Origin: Nocardioides carbamazepini
Lineage (GTDB): Bacteria; Actinomycetota; Actinomycetes; Propionibacteriales; Nocardioidaceae
Assembly: GCF_024614185.1 (NCBI RefSeq)
Contig: NZ_JAHTLF010000016.1
Span: forward strand, 806,001-870,000
Direction: 5' to 3'
Length of the DNA: 64,000 bases
Shown: positions 33,671 through 42,428 of the stretch, in pieces
How the letters are laid out: each line of letters opens with the position of its first letter
Numbering within the stretch: the stretch's first letter is position 1
Notes under the pieces: generated by a model
Database searches by the model: none
Told to the model about the DNA's origin: nothing
Seen by the model: the letters and a program-made list of their open reading frames with translations, nothing else
Made by a program: the position numbers and the translations under genes

Positions 33671-33739
33671 CGATGGTTCCTGTGTCGTTGCCCTTCTCGT
33701 GTCTGGTGGCCGCACGGTGCGACCGGCAGAGAACGCTAG

Positions 33740-33776
33740 GGCCCGGGAAATGCGTTGCGCACGCATTTCCCGGGCC
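33740..33776 (-). terminator. Terminator after trpB2
   Basis: Perfect 16-bp stem GGCCCGGGAAATGCGT (33740-33755) with its complement at 33761-33776 and a five-base loop TGCGC, 32 bp beyond the trpB2 stop. On the minus strand it is followed by CTAGCGTTCTCTG rather than a U-tract. Confidence 0.75.
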
Positions 33777-33807
33777 GTAGAAGAGCACCGGTCCGGGCCG
33801 GAGAGGG

Positions 33808-35166
33808 TCAGTTGATGACCGGCACATTGGCCAGCGCCTCGCCCAGCGCCTCGTCGGACAGCGGGTCGTCCTCGAGGCTGCCGCCGAGGAAGCTCGCGTA
33901 GGCGCCCAGCTCGAGCAGGCCGTGGCCGGACAGGCCGACGACGATGACCGGCGAGGTGCCGGCCTCGGTCGCGGCGAGAGCCTCGCGCCGCGCCTGGGCG
34001 AGGGCGTGGGACGACTCCGGCGCCGGGACGATGCCCTGGGTGCGCGCGAACTCGACAGCGGCCTCGAAGCACTCGCTCTGGTGCAGCGCGGTGGCCTCGA
34101 TCAGGCCCTCGTGGACGGTGTGCGAGACCAGCGGCGCCATGCCGTGGTAGCGCAGGCCGCCCGCGTGGATCGGTGAGGGCACGAAGTCGTGGCCGAGGGT
34201 GTACATCTTCATCAGCGGCGTCAGGCCGGCCGTGTCGCCGAAGTCGTAGCGGTACTCGCCCCGGGTCAGCGTCGGGCACGAGGTCGGCTCGACCGCGAGG
34301 ATCCGCGGCGCCTGGTTGCCGGCGAGCTTCTCACGCAGGAACGGGAACGCCAGGCCCGCGAAGTTCGAGCCACCACCGGCGCAGCCGATGACGAGGTCGG
34401 CCCCGGACTCGCCGGCCTTGGCGAGCTGGAGCAGCGCCTCCTCGCCGATCACGGTCTGGTGCAGGAGGACGTGGTTGAGCACCGACCCGAGGGCGTACTT
34501 CGCCTCGGGGTCCTGGGCCGCGACCTCGACCGCCTCGGAGATCGCGATGCCGAGCGAGCCGGGGTGGTCCTCCGCGAAGGCCTTGCCCGACTCGGTGAGC
34601 CGGCTGGGGGAGCGGTGCACCGTGCCGCCGAAGACCTCGATCAGGGTGCGCCGCTGGGGCTTGGTGTCGAAGGACGCCCCGACCTGCCACACCTCGCAGC
34701 TGACGTCGAACAGCGAGCTCGCGTAGGACAGCGCGGTGCCCCACTGGCCCGCACCGGTCTCGGTCGTGAGGCGGTTGATGCCGTTGAGCTTGTTGTAGTA
34801 GACCTGCGGGACCGCGGTGTTGACCTTGTGCGAGCCGGCTGGCGAGACGCCCTCGTACTTGAAGTAGATCCGGGCGCTGGTGCCGAGCTTCTCCTCCCAG
34901 CGCCGGGCGCGGTAGAGCGGGCTCGGCCGGTACTGGCGGTAGACCTCGAGCACCGGCTCCGGGATCTCGACGTACCGCTCGGCGCTCACCTCCTGGGCGA
35001 TCAGCTCCGGCGGGAACAGCGGCGCGAGGTCGTCCGGTCCGACCGGCTCGTGGGTCGCCGGGTGCAGCGGCGGAGGGGGAGGCGTCGGCAGGTCGGCGAC
35101 GATGTTGTACCAGTGCGTCGGCTGCTCGTCCGGCTCGAGGGTGTGCATCACCTGGTCGTCGCTCAT
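33808..35166 (-). CDS. trpB2: TrpB-like PLP-dependent enzyme (tryptophan synthase beta type 2)
   Basis: 452 aa. Motif [14 protein letters not shown] carries the PLP-binding Lys114; [12 protein letters not shown] binds the PLP phosphate. The long N-terminus ([17 protein letters not shown]) and the sequence ETGAGQWG are typical of the TrpB2 class, which works without or only loosely with TrpA, converting indole or phosphoserine/serine to tryptophan. No trpA is adjacent. ATG at 35166 follows GAGAGGAC. It is divergent from chorismate mutase, linking it to aromatic amino acid metabolism. Confidence 0.93.
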   Translation of the reverse strand: MSDDQVMHTLEPDEQPTHWYNIVADLPTPPPPPLHPATHEPVGPDDLAPLFPPELIAQEVSAERYVEIPEPVLEVYRQYRPSPLYRARRWEEKLGTSARIYFKYEGVSPAGSHKVNTAVPQVYYNKLNGINRLTTETGAGQWGTALSYASSLFDVSCEVWQVGASFDTKPQRRTLIEVFGGTVHRSPSRLTESGKAFAEDHPGSLGIAISEAVEVAAQDPEAKYALGSVLNHVLLHQTVIGEEALLQLAKAGESGADLVIGCAGGGSNFAGLAFPFLREKLAGNQAPRILAVEPTSCPTLTRGEYRYDFGDTAGLTPLMKMYTLGHDFVPSPIHAGGLRYHGMAPLVSHTVHEGLIEATALHQSECFEAAVEFARTQGIVPAPESSHALAQARREALAATEAGTSPVIVVGLSGHGLLELGAYASFLGGSLEDDPLSDEALGEALANVPVIN

Positions 35167-35311
35167 GGGCGTCCTCTCGGGAAGGGAGTCATCGGGGTGG
35201 TCGGATCCTAGGCCGTGCCCGGCACCCGGCGGGGTGCGGCCGGACGTCGGGCCGCCTCGTCCCGCGGACGGGCCGCGCGCCGCCGTCACGTCGTAGGGCA
35301 GGATTCGGTGT

Positions 35312-35614
35312 GTGAGTGCAGACGACGCCCGGGCCGAGCTCCACCGACTCCGGTCGAGCATCGACAACCTCGACGCCGCCCTCGTGCACCTGCTGGCGGA
35401 GCGCTTCAAGTGCACCGAGACGGTCGGTCGCCTGAAGGCGAGCGCCGGCATGCCGCCGGCCGACCCCGCCCGCGAGGCGGTCCAGATCGCCCGGCTGCGG
35501 TCGATGGCGGAGAGCTCGGGCCTCGACCCGCACTTCGCGGAGAAGATCCTCAACGTGATCATCGCGGAGGTCATCCGCAACCACGAGCAGTTCGCCGAGG
35601 AGAACGAGGACTGA
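35312..35614 (+). CDS. Chorismate mutase (AroQ class)
   Basis: Converts chorismate to prephenate for phenylalanine and tyrosine synthesis. 100 aa all-helical AroQ domain: [36 protein letters not shown] has the Arg and Lys of the active site, and [18 protein letters not shown] closes it. No signal peptide, so cytoplasmic. Start GTG at 35312, seven bases after CAGGAT, a possible leaderless -10. Divergent from trpB2 with a 145-bp gap in which I see no other clear element. Confidence 0.92.
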   Translation: MSADDARAELHRLRSSIDNLDAALVHLLAERFKCTETVGRLKASAGMPPADPAREAVQIARLRSMAESSGLDPHFAEKILNVIIAEVIRNHEQFAEENED

Positions 35615-35630
35615 ACGCTCAGCGTCCCCG

Positions 35631-35668
35631 TCCGCCATATGCTTAACTTCGGTTAACGAAATGGCGGA
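35631..35668 (+). promoter_or_regulatory. 38-bp palindromic operator upstream of BASS transporter
   Basis: Perfect symmetry: TCCGCCAT-N4-TTAAC-N4-GTTAA-N4-ATGGCGGA. A TATGCT -10-like box (35638-35643) overlaps the left part, and the right arm runs into the Shine-Dalgarno GGAGGAGGGG, so protein binding or RNA folding could shut off the gene. The MarR gene just beyond the transporter is a candidate regulator. Confidence 0.7.
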
Positions 35669-35679
35669 GGAGGGGACGG

Positions 35680-36618
35680 ATGCTCGTTGCCGCGTCCGAC
35701 CTGGACGCCCTCCGGCTCTCGTTGGGCGATGGAGCGCAGACCGGGATCAAGCTCCTCATCGCGGTCTTCCTGCTGGGGGTCGCGCTCGACGTCGAGCTGG
35801 CCGACCTCCGTGCCGTCGTACGACGCCCGCTCGTGCTGATCGGCGGCCTCGCGGCGCAGTTCGCGGTGCTGCCGGTGCTGACCCTGCTGTTGTGCCGGGC
35901 GCTCGACGTCGGGGGCTCGGTCGCGCTGGGCATGCTGCTCATCGCGTGCTGCCCCGCCGGCAACCTCTCCAACCTGCTCACCCACCGTGCGCACGGGGAC
36001 GTCGCCCTGTCGATCGCGCTGACGACCTGCTCCAACCTGCTCGCCGTCGCTGCCACGCCGGTCGCGTTCGGATTCTGGGCGGCGCGCTACCCGGCCGCCG
36101 ACGCGCTGCTGAGCGACATCCGGCTCGACCCGGTCGAGATGGGCGTCGAGGTGGCGCTCCTGATCGGGCTGCCGTTCGCGATCGGGATGGTGGTGGCCGC
36201 GCGCCGACCCCGGGTCGCGGCCCGGTTGCGCCGACCGGTCGAGATCGCCGTCCTGGTCACCCTGCTGCTCGTGGTCGTGGCCGGACTGGCCACCCGCGGC
36301 GGCGTGATCGTGGCCCACCTGGACGAGGTCGCGGTGCCCGCGATCATCCAGAACGCCGTCGTCCTCCTCGTCGGGTATGTCGTGGGCCGCGCCTTCCTGC
36401 TTCCGCCGACGGGGGTGCGGGCGATGACCTTCGAGACCGGCATCCGCAACACCGCGCTCGGGCTGGTCCTGGCGCTGGCGTACTTCGACCAGCTCGGCGG
36501 GGTCGCGCTCGTCGTCGCCTTCTGGGCGCTGTGGGACGTGTTGACCGGTCTGCTGCTCTCGTCGTACTGGCGCCGCCGGGTCCCGACCGCGGAACCGGTC
36601 ACGGAGCCGGCCGGATGA
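35680..36618 (+). CDS. BASS family (bile acid:Na+ symporter-like) transporter
   Basis: Membrane transporter of 312 aa with about nine to ten helices. The family fold shows in FLLGVALDVELADL (helix 1/2) and CCPAGNLSNLLTHRAHGDVALSIALTTCSN, which corresponds to the BASS core crossover, with a second EPG-like FETGIRNTALGLVLA. Substrate could be bile acids, pantoate, pyruvate or other organic acids; none can be assigned. ATG at 35680 follows a strong GGAGGAGGGGACGG site and a large palindrome. Its stop is five bases from the stop of a MarR gene on the other strand. Confidence 0.87.
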   Translation: MLVAASDLDALRLSLGDGAQTGIKLLIAVFLLGVALDVELADLRAVVRRPLVLIGGLAAQFAVLPVLTLLLCRALDVGGSVALGMLLIACCPAGNLSNLLTHRAHGDVALSIALTTCSNLLAVAATPVAFGFWAARYPAADALLSDIRLDPVEMGVEVALLIGLPFAIGMVVAARRPRVAARLRRPVEIAVLVTLLLVVVAGLATRGGVIVAHLDEVAVPAIIQNAVVLLVGYVVGRAFLLPPTGVRAMTFETGIRNTALGLVLALAYFDQLGGVALVVAFWALWDVLTGLLLSSYWRRRVPTAEPVTEPAG

Positions 36619-36623
36619 CCCGG

Positions 36624-37064
36624 CTAGGGCGTCAGCGCGCGCGGCAGGTTCGCCGACCCGCGCTCGACCAGCGACTCCAGTCCGCGCCGGGTCGCGGCCG
36701 CGTCGCCGGTGCCGACCGCGGTGGCGAGGCTCGCCTCGAACTCGGCGTGGAAGGCGGTGGCGCAGGCGAGTGCCGCCCGGCCACGGTCGGTGACCCGGAC
36801 CGCGCGCACGCGCCGGTCACTGGTCTCGGCGCGCTCCACGTAGCCGGCCCTGAGCATCGGGTCGATCGCCTTGAGCGTGCCGGGACTGCTCAGCCCCATC
36901 CGCTCGGCCAGGTCGCGCAGGCTCAGCTCCTCGTCGCCGAGCGTGCGCAGCACCCAGCCGCTGCGGACGGTGAAGTCCTCGAACCCCGCCTCCTCGAGCC
37001 GCTCGTGCAGAGCATCGACGAACACCACGCCCGCGAGGCTGAGCAGCACGCCGAAGTCCGTCAC
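36624..37064 (-). CDS. MarR family transcriptional regulator
   Basis: 146-aa winged-helix regulator: LSLRDLAERMGLSSPGTLKAIDPMLRAGYVERAETSDRRVRAVRVTDRG is the helix-turn-helix plus wing. The N-terminus is hydrophobic (FGVLLSLAGVVFVDALHERL) and forms the dimerisation helix. GTG at 37064 is preceded by TACGAT with six bases between, so translation is probably leaderless. Divergent from the sulfatase and convergent with the BASS transporter; either may be its target, with the transporter's palindrome the most obvious site. Confidence 0.88.
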   Translation of the reverse strand: MTDFGVLLSLAGVVFVDALHERLEEAGFEDFTVRSGWVLRTLGDEELSLRDLAERMGLSSPGTLKAIDPMLRAGYVERAETSDRRVRAVRVTDRGRAALACATAFHAEFEASLATAVGTGDAAATRRGLESLVERGSANLPRALTP

Positions 37065-37087
37065 CCGAGCATCGTAGGAGTCCGTCC

Positions 37088-39367
37088 GTGAGTGAGCTGC
37101 CCACCGGGCCCGTCATCGCGCGCACCGCGGCCGACTCGACGCCGTACCACCCGCCGCGGCCGCGCCCGGCCGGTCGGCCGAACGTGCTGGTCGTGCTGCT
37201 CGACGACATCGGCTTCGGTCAGCTCGGCACCTTCGGCGGGGAGATCGACACCCCGAGCATCGACCGGATCGCGGGGCAGGGGCTGCGCTACAACAGGTTC
37301 CACGTCACGGCGATGTGCTCGCCCAGCCGGGCCTCCCTGCTGACCGGCCGCAACGCGCATGCGGTCGGCATCGGCTTCCTGGCCGACATGCCCGGTGGAT
37401 ATCCCGGCTACAGCGGCCGGATCCCCGCGTCCGCGGCCACCCTGCCCCGCATCCTGCGCGACGCCGGGTGGAACACGATGGCCGTCGGCAAGTGGCACCT
37501 GACGCCGCGCAACGACCGCACTGCCGCCGGGCCGTTCGGCACCTGGCCGCTGGGCCAGGGCTTCGAGCGCTTCTACGGCTTCCTCCACGGCGATGCCAAC
37601 CAGTGGACGCCGACGCTCTACCGCGACAACTCACCCGTCGAGCCGCCCGCGACGCCCGAGCAGGGCTACCACCTGACCGAGGACCTGGTCGACGAGGCGA
37701 TCCGGCTGGTCAAGGACCAACAGCACGCCGCCCCTGACAAGCCGTTCCTGATGTACCTCGCCCCCGGCGCCGGCCACGCGCCGCACCAGGCGCCGGAGGA
37801 GTGGATCGCGGCGTACGCCGGGCGCTTCGACGACGGCTGGGAGGCGGTCCGCGCGCGCACCTTCGCCCGGCAGGTGGCCGCGGGCGTCGTCCCCGAGGGC
37901 ACCACGCTGCCGCCGCGGCCGGAGTGGGTGCAGGACTGGGCGGGGCTCGGCGCCGCGGAGCGACGCCTCTTCGCGAGGTACGCCGAGGCGCACGCCGGCT
38001 TCGTCGCGCACTTCGACCACCACCTCGGCCGGCTGATCGACGCCTTGGCGGAGACGGGGATCCTCGACGACACGGTGATCGTGGTGACCTCCGACAACGG
38101 GGCCAGCGCCGAGGGCGGCCGGATCGGGTCGCTCAACGAGCACCGCTTCGGGTTCGGCGTCGGCGACGATCTCACGGACAACCTCGCCGCCATCGACGAC
38201 ATCGGAGGCTGGCGCGGCTACAACCACTACCCGTGGGGCTGGGCCTGGGCCGGGAACACCCCGTTCCACCTGTGGAAGCGCTACTCCTGGCTCGGCGGGG
38301 TCCGGGTGCCGATGGTCGTCAAGCCGCCCCGGGGCGCGGCCGGCCCGGGCGCGGTCCGCGAGCAGTGGTGCCACATCGTCGACATCGCGCCGACCGTGCT
38401 GGACCTGTGCGGCGTCCCCGTGCCGGAGCAGGTCGACGGTGTCGCTCAGCAGCCGATGGCCGGCGCCTCGCTGGTGGCGACGATGGCCGACGCCGCGGCT
38501 CCGTCGCCGCGGACCACGCAGTACTTCGAGATGCTCGGCTCCCGCTCGATCATCCACGACGGCTGGAAGGCCACCACCGACCATGTCTCGTCGGGTGTCG
38601 ACGACGAGCGGCTGATCCCCGGCAGCCGCGACTTCGCCACCGACCGCTGGTGCCTGTTCCGCATGGACGAGGACTTCTCCGAGGCCCACGACCTCGCCGA
38701 CGAGCACCCCGACGTGGTCGCCGACCTGGCGGCACGGTGGGAGGCCGAGGCCGCGGCCAACCAGGTCTTCCCGATGACCGACGGCCTCTACGGCCACCTG
38801 CCCGGCATCGAGCCGCCGCTGTGGCCCGTGCCCGATCGGCTGGTCGTGCGTCCCGGCGGCAACCCGGTGGCCGACGAGGCGGTGCCGTCGCTGGCATTGG
38901 GGGCGCTGGTCGAGGCGGACGTCCTCGTCCCGGAGGCGGGAGCGGAGGGGGTGCTGGCCGCGATCGGCGACTGGTCCAACGGCTGGGCGCTCGTCGTCAT
39001 CGACGCCCGCCCGCGCTTCCTGCTCAACGTGACCAGCACGCCGTACGCCGTCAGGTCGGCCGCGCCGCTGACGCCGGGGCGGCACACCGTCGGGTTCCGC
39101 CTGGTCGCGGCCGACGGGGTGCTCCTGGTCGACGGCGTCGAGGTCGCCCGGGCACCGCTCGCGCAGGGCATGGGCGCGAGCGGCATCCAGATCGGTGGCG
39201 GCGGGCTCAGGGTCGGCCACGACGCCGGCTTCCCGGTCGGCGACGACTACGCGCCGCCCTTCCCGTGGACCGGGGGGCTCCGGTCGGTGACCTTCACCGG
39301 CGGTCAGGCGCTGGCGGACCTCGACGCCGAGCGGGTCCGGCTGGCGGCGGTGCTGCGGTCGGAGTGA
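37088..39367 (+). CDS. Arylsulfatase-type sulfatase
   Basis: Type I sulfatase, 759 aa, cleaving sulfate esters. Metal-binding NVLVVLLDDIGFG near residue 32, the formylglycine site Cys77 in CSPSRASLLTGR, VGKWHL near 140, and the second metal site VTSDNGAS near 335. No signal peptide is visible, so probably cytoplasmic. The last 140 residues add a beta-rich domain (LLVDGVEVARAPL). A formylglycine-generating enzyme is required but not encoded here. Its 3' end overlaps the pcaD gene by 64 bases (convergent). Release of phenols from sulfate esters would feed the neighbouring aromatic pathway (inference). Confidence 0.9.
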   Translation: MSELPTGPVIARTAADSTPYHPPRPRPAGRPNVLVVLLDDIGFGQLGTFGGEIDTPSIDRIAGQGLRYNRFHVTAMCSPSRASLLTGRNAHAVGIGFLADMPGGYPGYSGRIPASAATLPRILRDAGWNTMAVGKWHLTPRNDRTAAGPFGTWPLGQGFERFYGFLHGDANQWTPTLYRDNSPVEPPATPEQGYHLTEDLVDEAIRLVKDQQHAAPDKPFLMYLAPGAGHAPHQAPEEWIAAYAGRFDDGWEAVRARTFARQVAAGVVPEGTTLPPRPEWVQDWAGLGAAERRLFARYAEAHAGFVAHFDHHLGRLIDALAETGILDDTVIVVTSDNGASAEGGRIGSLNEHRFGFGVGDDLTDNLAAIDDIGGWRGYNHYPWGWAWAGNTPFHLWKRYSWLGGVRVPMVVKPPRGAAGPGAVREQWCHIVDIAPTVLDLCGVPVPEQVDGVAQQPMAGASLVATMADAAAPSPRTTQYFEMLGSRSIIHDGWKATTDHVSSGVDDERLIPGSRDFATDRWCLFRMDEDFSEAHDLADEHPDVVADLAARWEAEAAANQVFPMTDGLYGHLPGIEPPLWPVPDRLVVRPGGNPVADEAVPSLALGALVEADVLVPEAGAEGVLAAIGDWSNGWALVVIDARPRFLLNVTSTPYAVRSAAPLTPGRHTVGFRLVAADGVLLVDGVEVARAPLAQGMGASGIQIGGGGLRVGHDAGFPVGDDYAPPFPWTGGLRSVTFTGGQALADLDAERVRLAAVLRSE

Positions 39368-40146
39368 GCGGAGAGGTGGTCGCGCAGCAGCGCGGCGACC
39401 TCGGCCGGAGCCTCGTACGGTGCCAGGTGGCCGACGCCGTCGAGCACCGCGAGCCGTCCGTCGGGGACGCCGTCGGCGATCTCCGCGAGGACCGCGGGCG
39501 GGGTGGCGACGTCCTCGGCGCCGGCGACGGCGAGCAGCGGAGCCCGCACCGCCGCGAGGCGCGCGCGGACGTCGAAGCCGCCCAGCGCCTCGCACACCCG
39601 GGCGTAGCCCTCGGGGTCGACCGCGGCCAGGTCGGCCATCGCGGCGTCGCACCGGCCGTCCGCCGCGGCCCGGATCGAGGACCCGAACCAGCGGGCCGGC
39701 GAGGTCGCGAGCATCGGGGCCATGCCCTCGGCGCGGACCAGGGCGGCCCGATCGTGCCAGCCGGCCGGCGGGCCGAAGGCGACCGCGCTGCACAGCACGG
39801 TCAGCGAGGTGACCCGGTCGGGACGGTCGAGGGCGAGCTGGAGCCCGACCGCGCCGCCCACCGAGTCGCCGGCGTACGCGAACGGGGTGGCGTCGCCGAC
39901 GACCTCCTCGACCGCCTCGAGCACGGCAGCGGCGAGACCCGCCATGGAGAAGCCCGGCGTCAGCCGGTCCGCCGCCGGGCCGGCGCCGTGGCCGGGCAGG
40001 TCCCAGCCGAGGACGTACCGGCCCGGCAGTGCCGTGGCGACGGTCCCCCAGAGCCGGTCGGCCGTCGTGCCGAGTGAGGGTCCGACGACGAGGACGGGCC
40101 GGCCGGGCACACCGGCGAGATGGCGCACGACGACGGACGGCGGCAT
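39304..40146 (-). CDS. pcaD: 3-oxoadipate enol-lactonase (alpha/beta hydrolase)
   Basis: Hydrolyses 3-oxoadipate enol-lactone to 3-oxoadipate in the beta-ketoadipate pathway. 280 aa alpha/beta hydrolase: oxyanion region VVGPSLGTTADRLW, nucleophile Ser95 in AGDSVGGAVG, acid in AVAGAEDVATP and His in DGVGHLAPYE. Fourth and last enzyme gene of the catR-catB-catA-catC-pcaD row, seven bases after catC. The Ser/Arg/Ala-rich tail of about 20 residues is encoded within the sulfatase 3' end (64-base overlap). Assignment rests on both motifs and operon context. Confidence 0.88.
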   Translation of the reverse strand: MPPSVVVRHLAGVPGRPVLVVGPSLGTTADRLWGTVATALPGRYVLGWDLPGHGAGPAADRLTPGFSMAGLAAAVLEAVEEVVGDATPFAYAGDSVGGAVGLQLALDRPDRVTSLTVLCSAVAFGPPAGWHDRAALVRAEGMAPMLATSPARWFGSSIRAAADGRCDAAMADLAAVDPEGYARVCEALGGFDVRARLAAVRAPLLAVAGAEDVATPPAVLAEIADGVPDGRLAVLDGVGHLAPYEAPAEVAALLRDHLSAHSDRSTAASRTRSASRSASA

Positions 40147-40153
40147 GACGGCC

Positions 40154-40429
40154 TCAGATCGCCGACGGGTGCGCGGTCAGCGGGGTGACCTCGATCCGCA
40201 TGTAGGGGAAGAGCGGCAGGCTCGACAGGATCTCGTGCAGCCGCGCGTTGGACGCGACGTCGAAGACGCTGATGTTCGCGTAGTGCCCGACGATGCGCCA
40301 CAGGTGTGCCCACTCACCGGTGCGCTGGAGCTCCTGGGAGTACGCCTTCTCCCGCGCGAGCACGTCGTCCCGCTGGGCGGGGTCGAGGTCGCGCGGGAGG
40401 TCGACGTCCATCCGGACCTGGAACAGCAT
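40154..40429 (-). CDS. catC: Muconolactone delta-isomerase
   Basis: Converts muconolactone to 3-oxoadipate enol-lactone. 91 aa, the usual size, recognised from MLFQVRMDVDLPRDLDP, EWAHLWRIVGHYANISVFDVASNARLHEILSSLPLFPYM and the C-terminal VTPLTAHPSAI. Its ATG shares a base with the catA stop (TGATG), so the two are translationally coupled. Cytoplasmic, acting as a decamer in the family. Confidence 0.94.
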   Translation of the reverse strand: MLFQVRMDVDLPRDLDPAQRDDVLAREKAYSQELQRTGEWAHLWRIVGHYANISVFDVASNARLHEILSSLPLFPYMRIEVTPLTAHPSAI

Positions 40430-41277
40430 CAGGCGGGGTCCAGCACGAAGCCGTAGTCGACGGTGACCGAGCCGTCCGCCTGGGGCTGCGGCGCGAGCAT
40501 CAGCTCGGGCTTGACGGCCGAGGCGATGTCGTCGTCGTTGTGCTCGTCGCCGGGGAAGTAGAGCTGCGCGGTGAGCAGCTCGTGGCCGGGCGCGGACACC
40601 TTGACGTGCAGGTGCGCGGGACGCCAGGCGTGCCAGCCGGCGGCGGCGATCAGCTTGCCGCAGGAGCCGTCGGTCGGGATCTGGTACGGCGCCGGCTGGA
40701 TCGTGTGGATCTCGAAGGCGCCGTCGGCACCGACCCGGAAGTTGCCGCGCAGGTTCCACTCGGCGATGCCCGGGGCGAACTGCGAGTAGAAGCCGTCGCT
40801 GTCGGCGTGCCAGAGCTCGATGAGCGCGCCGTCGAGCGGCGTCCCGTCGGTCGAGGTGACCGTGCCCGTCCACACCAGCGGCGTGCCGGCCTCGCCCTCG
40901 CGCATCTCGATGGTGCCCTTCGCGCCCTGCTCCGGGGCGCCGGGGACGTAGTACGGGCCCTCGATGGAACCCTTGTTGCCCTCGCGGTGGGAGGTGTTGA
41001 CGTCCTCGACGACGTGCTCGAGCCACACGTCGAGGAAGAGCGGCCACTCGCCGTCCTCGCCGACGCCGATCATCCACGCCTTGAGCGCGTTGAACTCGTC
41101 GTAGGTGACCAACTCGTCGCGGACCGTCTGGTAGACGGCGTCGAGCACGCGGCGGGCCAGGCGGTCGACCCGCTCGGGCGGGGTGTCCTTGACCGCGGCG
41201 TAGGGCGACTTGTCGGAGTGGAAGCGCTCGGTGGCGCTGGCGCCGGACGCGGCGGCGGTGGCGACCTCGGTGGTCAT
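40429..41277 (-). CDS. catA: Catechol 1,2-dioxygenase
   Basis: Intradiol Fe(III) enzyme that opens catechol to cis,cis-muconate; 282 aa. The N-terminal helical domain (residues about 25-100) is followed by the beta-sandwich catalytic domain. Iron ligands are the Tyr in ADSDGFYSQF, the Tyr in PAPYQIPTDG, and two His in GWHAWRPAHLHVKV. ATG at 41277. Between catB (40 bp upstream) and catC (overlapping) in the same operon. Chlorocatechol dioxygenases are related, but no chlorocatechol genes are nearby. Confidence 0.95.
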   Translation of the reverse strand: MTTEVATAAASGASATERFHSDKSPYAAVKDTPPERVDRLARRVLDAVYQTVRDELVTYDEFNALKAWMIGVGEDGEWPLFLDVWLEHVVEDVNTSHREGNKGSIEGPYYVPGAPEQGAKGTIEMREGEAGTPLVWTGTVTSTDGTPLDGALIELWHADSDGFYSQFAPGIAEWNLRGNFRVGADGAFEIHTIQPAPYQIPTDGSCGKLIAAAGWHAWRPAHLHVKVSAPGHELLTAQLYFPGDEHNDDDIASAVKPELMLAPQPQADGSVTVDYGFVLDPA

Positions 41278-41317
41278 GGCGGTGTCCTCTCGGGTTGGGT
41301 GACGCGGTGCGGCTGGG

Positions 41318-42421
41318 TCAGCTGTCGGTGCGGTAGCGGCGAAGCTTGTCTTCGTCGATGGCGACGCCGAGACCGGCGCCGGGTCGGAGGGCGAGCTCGC
41401 CGTTCTCGATGCGCAGCGGCTCGGTGAGCAGGTCGTCGCTCATGTCGAGGAAGTTCGACAGCTCGCCGGCGTGCAGGCTGCTGCGCTGGTGCGCGGCGCC
41501 GAAGGCGACGGTGCAGATCGAGCCGAGCTGACCGTCGATCTGGTTGCCCATCACCACCTCGAGCCCCAGGCCCTCGGCGAGGTGGAGGACCCGCTGCGAC
41601 CCGGTGAAGCCGGTGCGGGCGGTCTTGATGGACAGTGCGGTCGCCGAGCCGCCGAGCACCTCGCGGGTCACCTCGGCCGGCGTCGTGGCGGACTCGTCGG
41701 CGATGAAGGGGACGTCGAGCTGGGACACCAGCCACCGCCGACCGAGTACGTCGTCCGCGGGACTGAGCTCCTCGGCGAACGCGAGGTCGAGGTCGGCCAT
41801 CTGGCGCATCGCCCGCGCGGACTCGGACGCGGTCCAGCCGCGGTTGCCGTCGACGTACAGGACGACGTCGGGGCCGAGCCCCTCGCGCAGCGCGCGGACG
41901 ACGTCGACGTCGAGGGATGCCGGGCGCCGGCCGACCTTGACCTTGAACGTCGTGATCCCGTGGACGTCGCGCATCCGCTCGGCCTCCGCGACCATCGCCG
42001 CCGGCTGGTCGAAGCCGAGCATGTGCGAGACCCGCATCCGGTCGGTGTAGCCACCGAGCAGCTCGGAGACGGGCAGGCCCAGGGTGTGCCCGAAGGCGTC
42101 CCACACGGCCATGTCGATCGCGGCCTTCGCGGTCGGGTTGCCGACGGTGCGGCCGAGCAGCGCGGCCAGCCGCTCCCGGTCGGTGAGGGCGAGGCCGACG
42201 ACCTGCGGGGCGAAGATGGTCTCGATCACCGCGATGATGCCGCGCTGCGTCTCCCCGTAGGTGAACGGCCGCGGCGGCGCCTCGGCGATCCCGACCACAC
42301 CGTCGTCGGTGTGCACGCGGACCAGCACGTGCTCGGCCACGTGGACTTCCCCGCTCGCGAACCTCAGCGGCTTCACGTAGGGGATCCGGAACGGGATCGC
42401 CTCGATGGCGGTGATCTTCAT
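41318..42421 (-). CDS. catB: Muconate cycloisomerase
   Basis: Cyclises cis,cis-muconate to muconolactone. 367 aa, enolase superfamily: N-terminal capping domain (MKITAIEAIPFRIPYVKPLRFASG), catalytic KxK at Lys160 and Lys162 (TTFKVKVG), metal ligands Asp191 (YVDGNRGW), Glu in FAEELSP and Asp in IADES, and the opposite Lys in LSIKTARTG. ATG at 42421. Starts seven bases after the catR stop, so regulator and enzyme are on one transcript. Related mandelate-racemase-like enzymes exist, but context makes CatB clear. Confidence 0.94.
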   Translation of the reverse strand: MKITAIEAIPFRIPYVKPLRFASGEVHVAEHVLVRVHTDDGVVGIAEAPPRPFTYGETQRGIIAVIETIFAPQVVGLALTDRERLAALLGRTVGNPTAKAAIDMAVWDAFGHTLGLPVSELLGGYTDRMRVSHMLGFDQPAAMVAEAERMRDVHGITTFKVKVGRRPASLDVDVVRALREGLGPDVVLYVDGNRGWTASESARAMRQMADLDLAFAEELSPADDVLGRRWLVSQLDVPFIADESATTPAEVTREVLGGSATALSIKTARTGFTGSQRVLHLAEGLGLEVVMGNQIDGQLGSICTVAFGAAHQRSSLHAGELSNFLDMSDDLLTEPLRIENGELALRPGAGLGVAIDEDKLRRYRTDS

Positions 42422-42428
42422 GGAGTCC

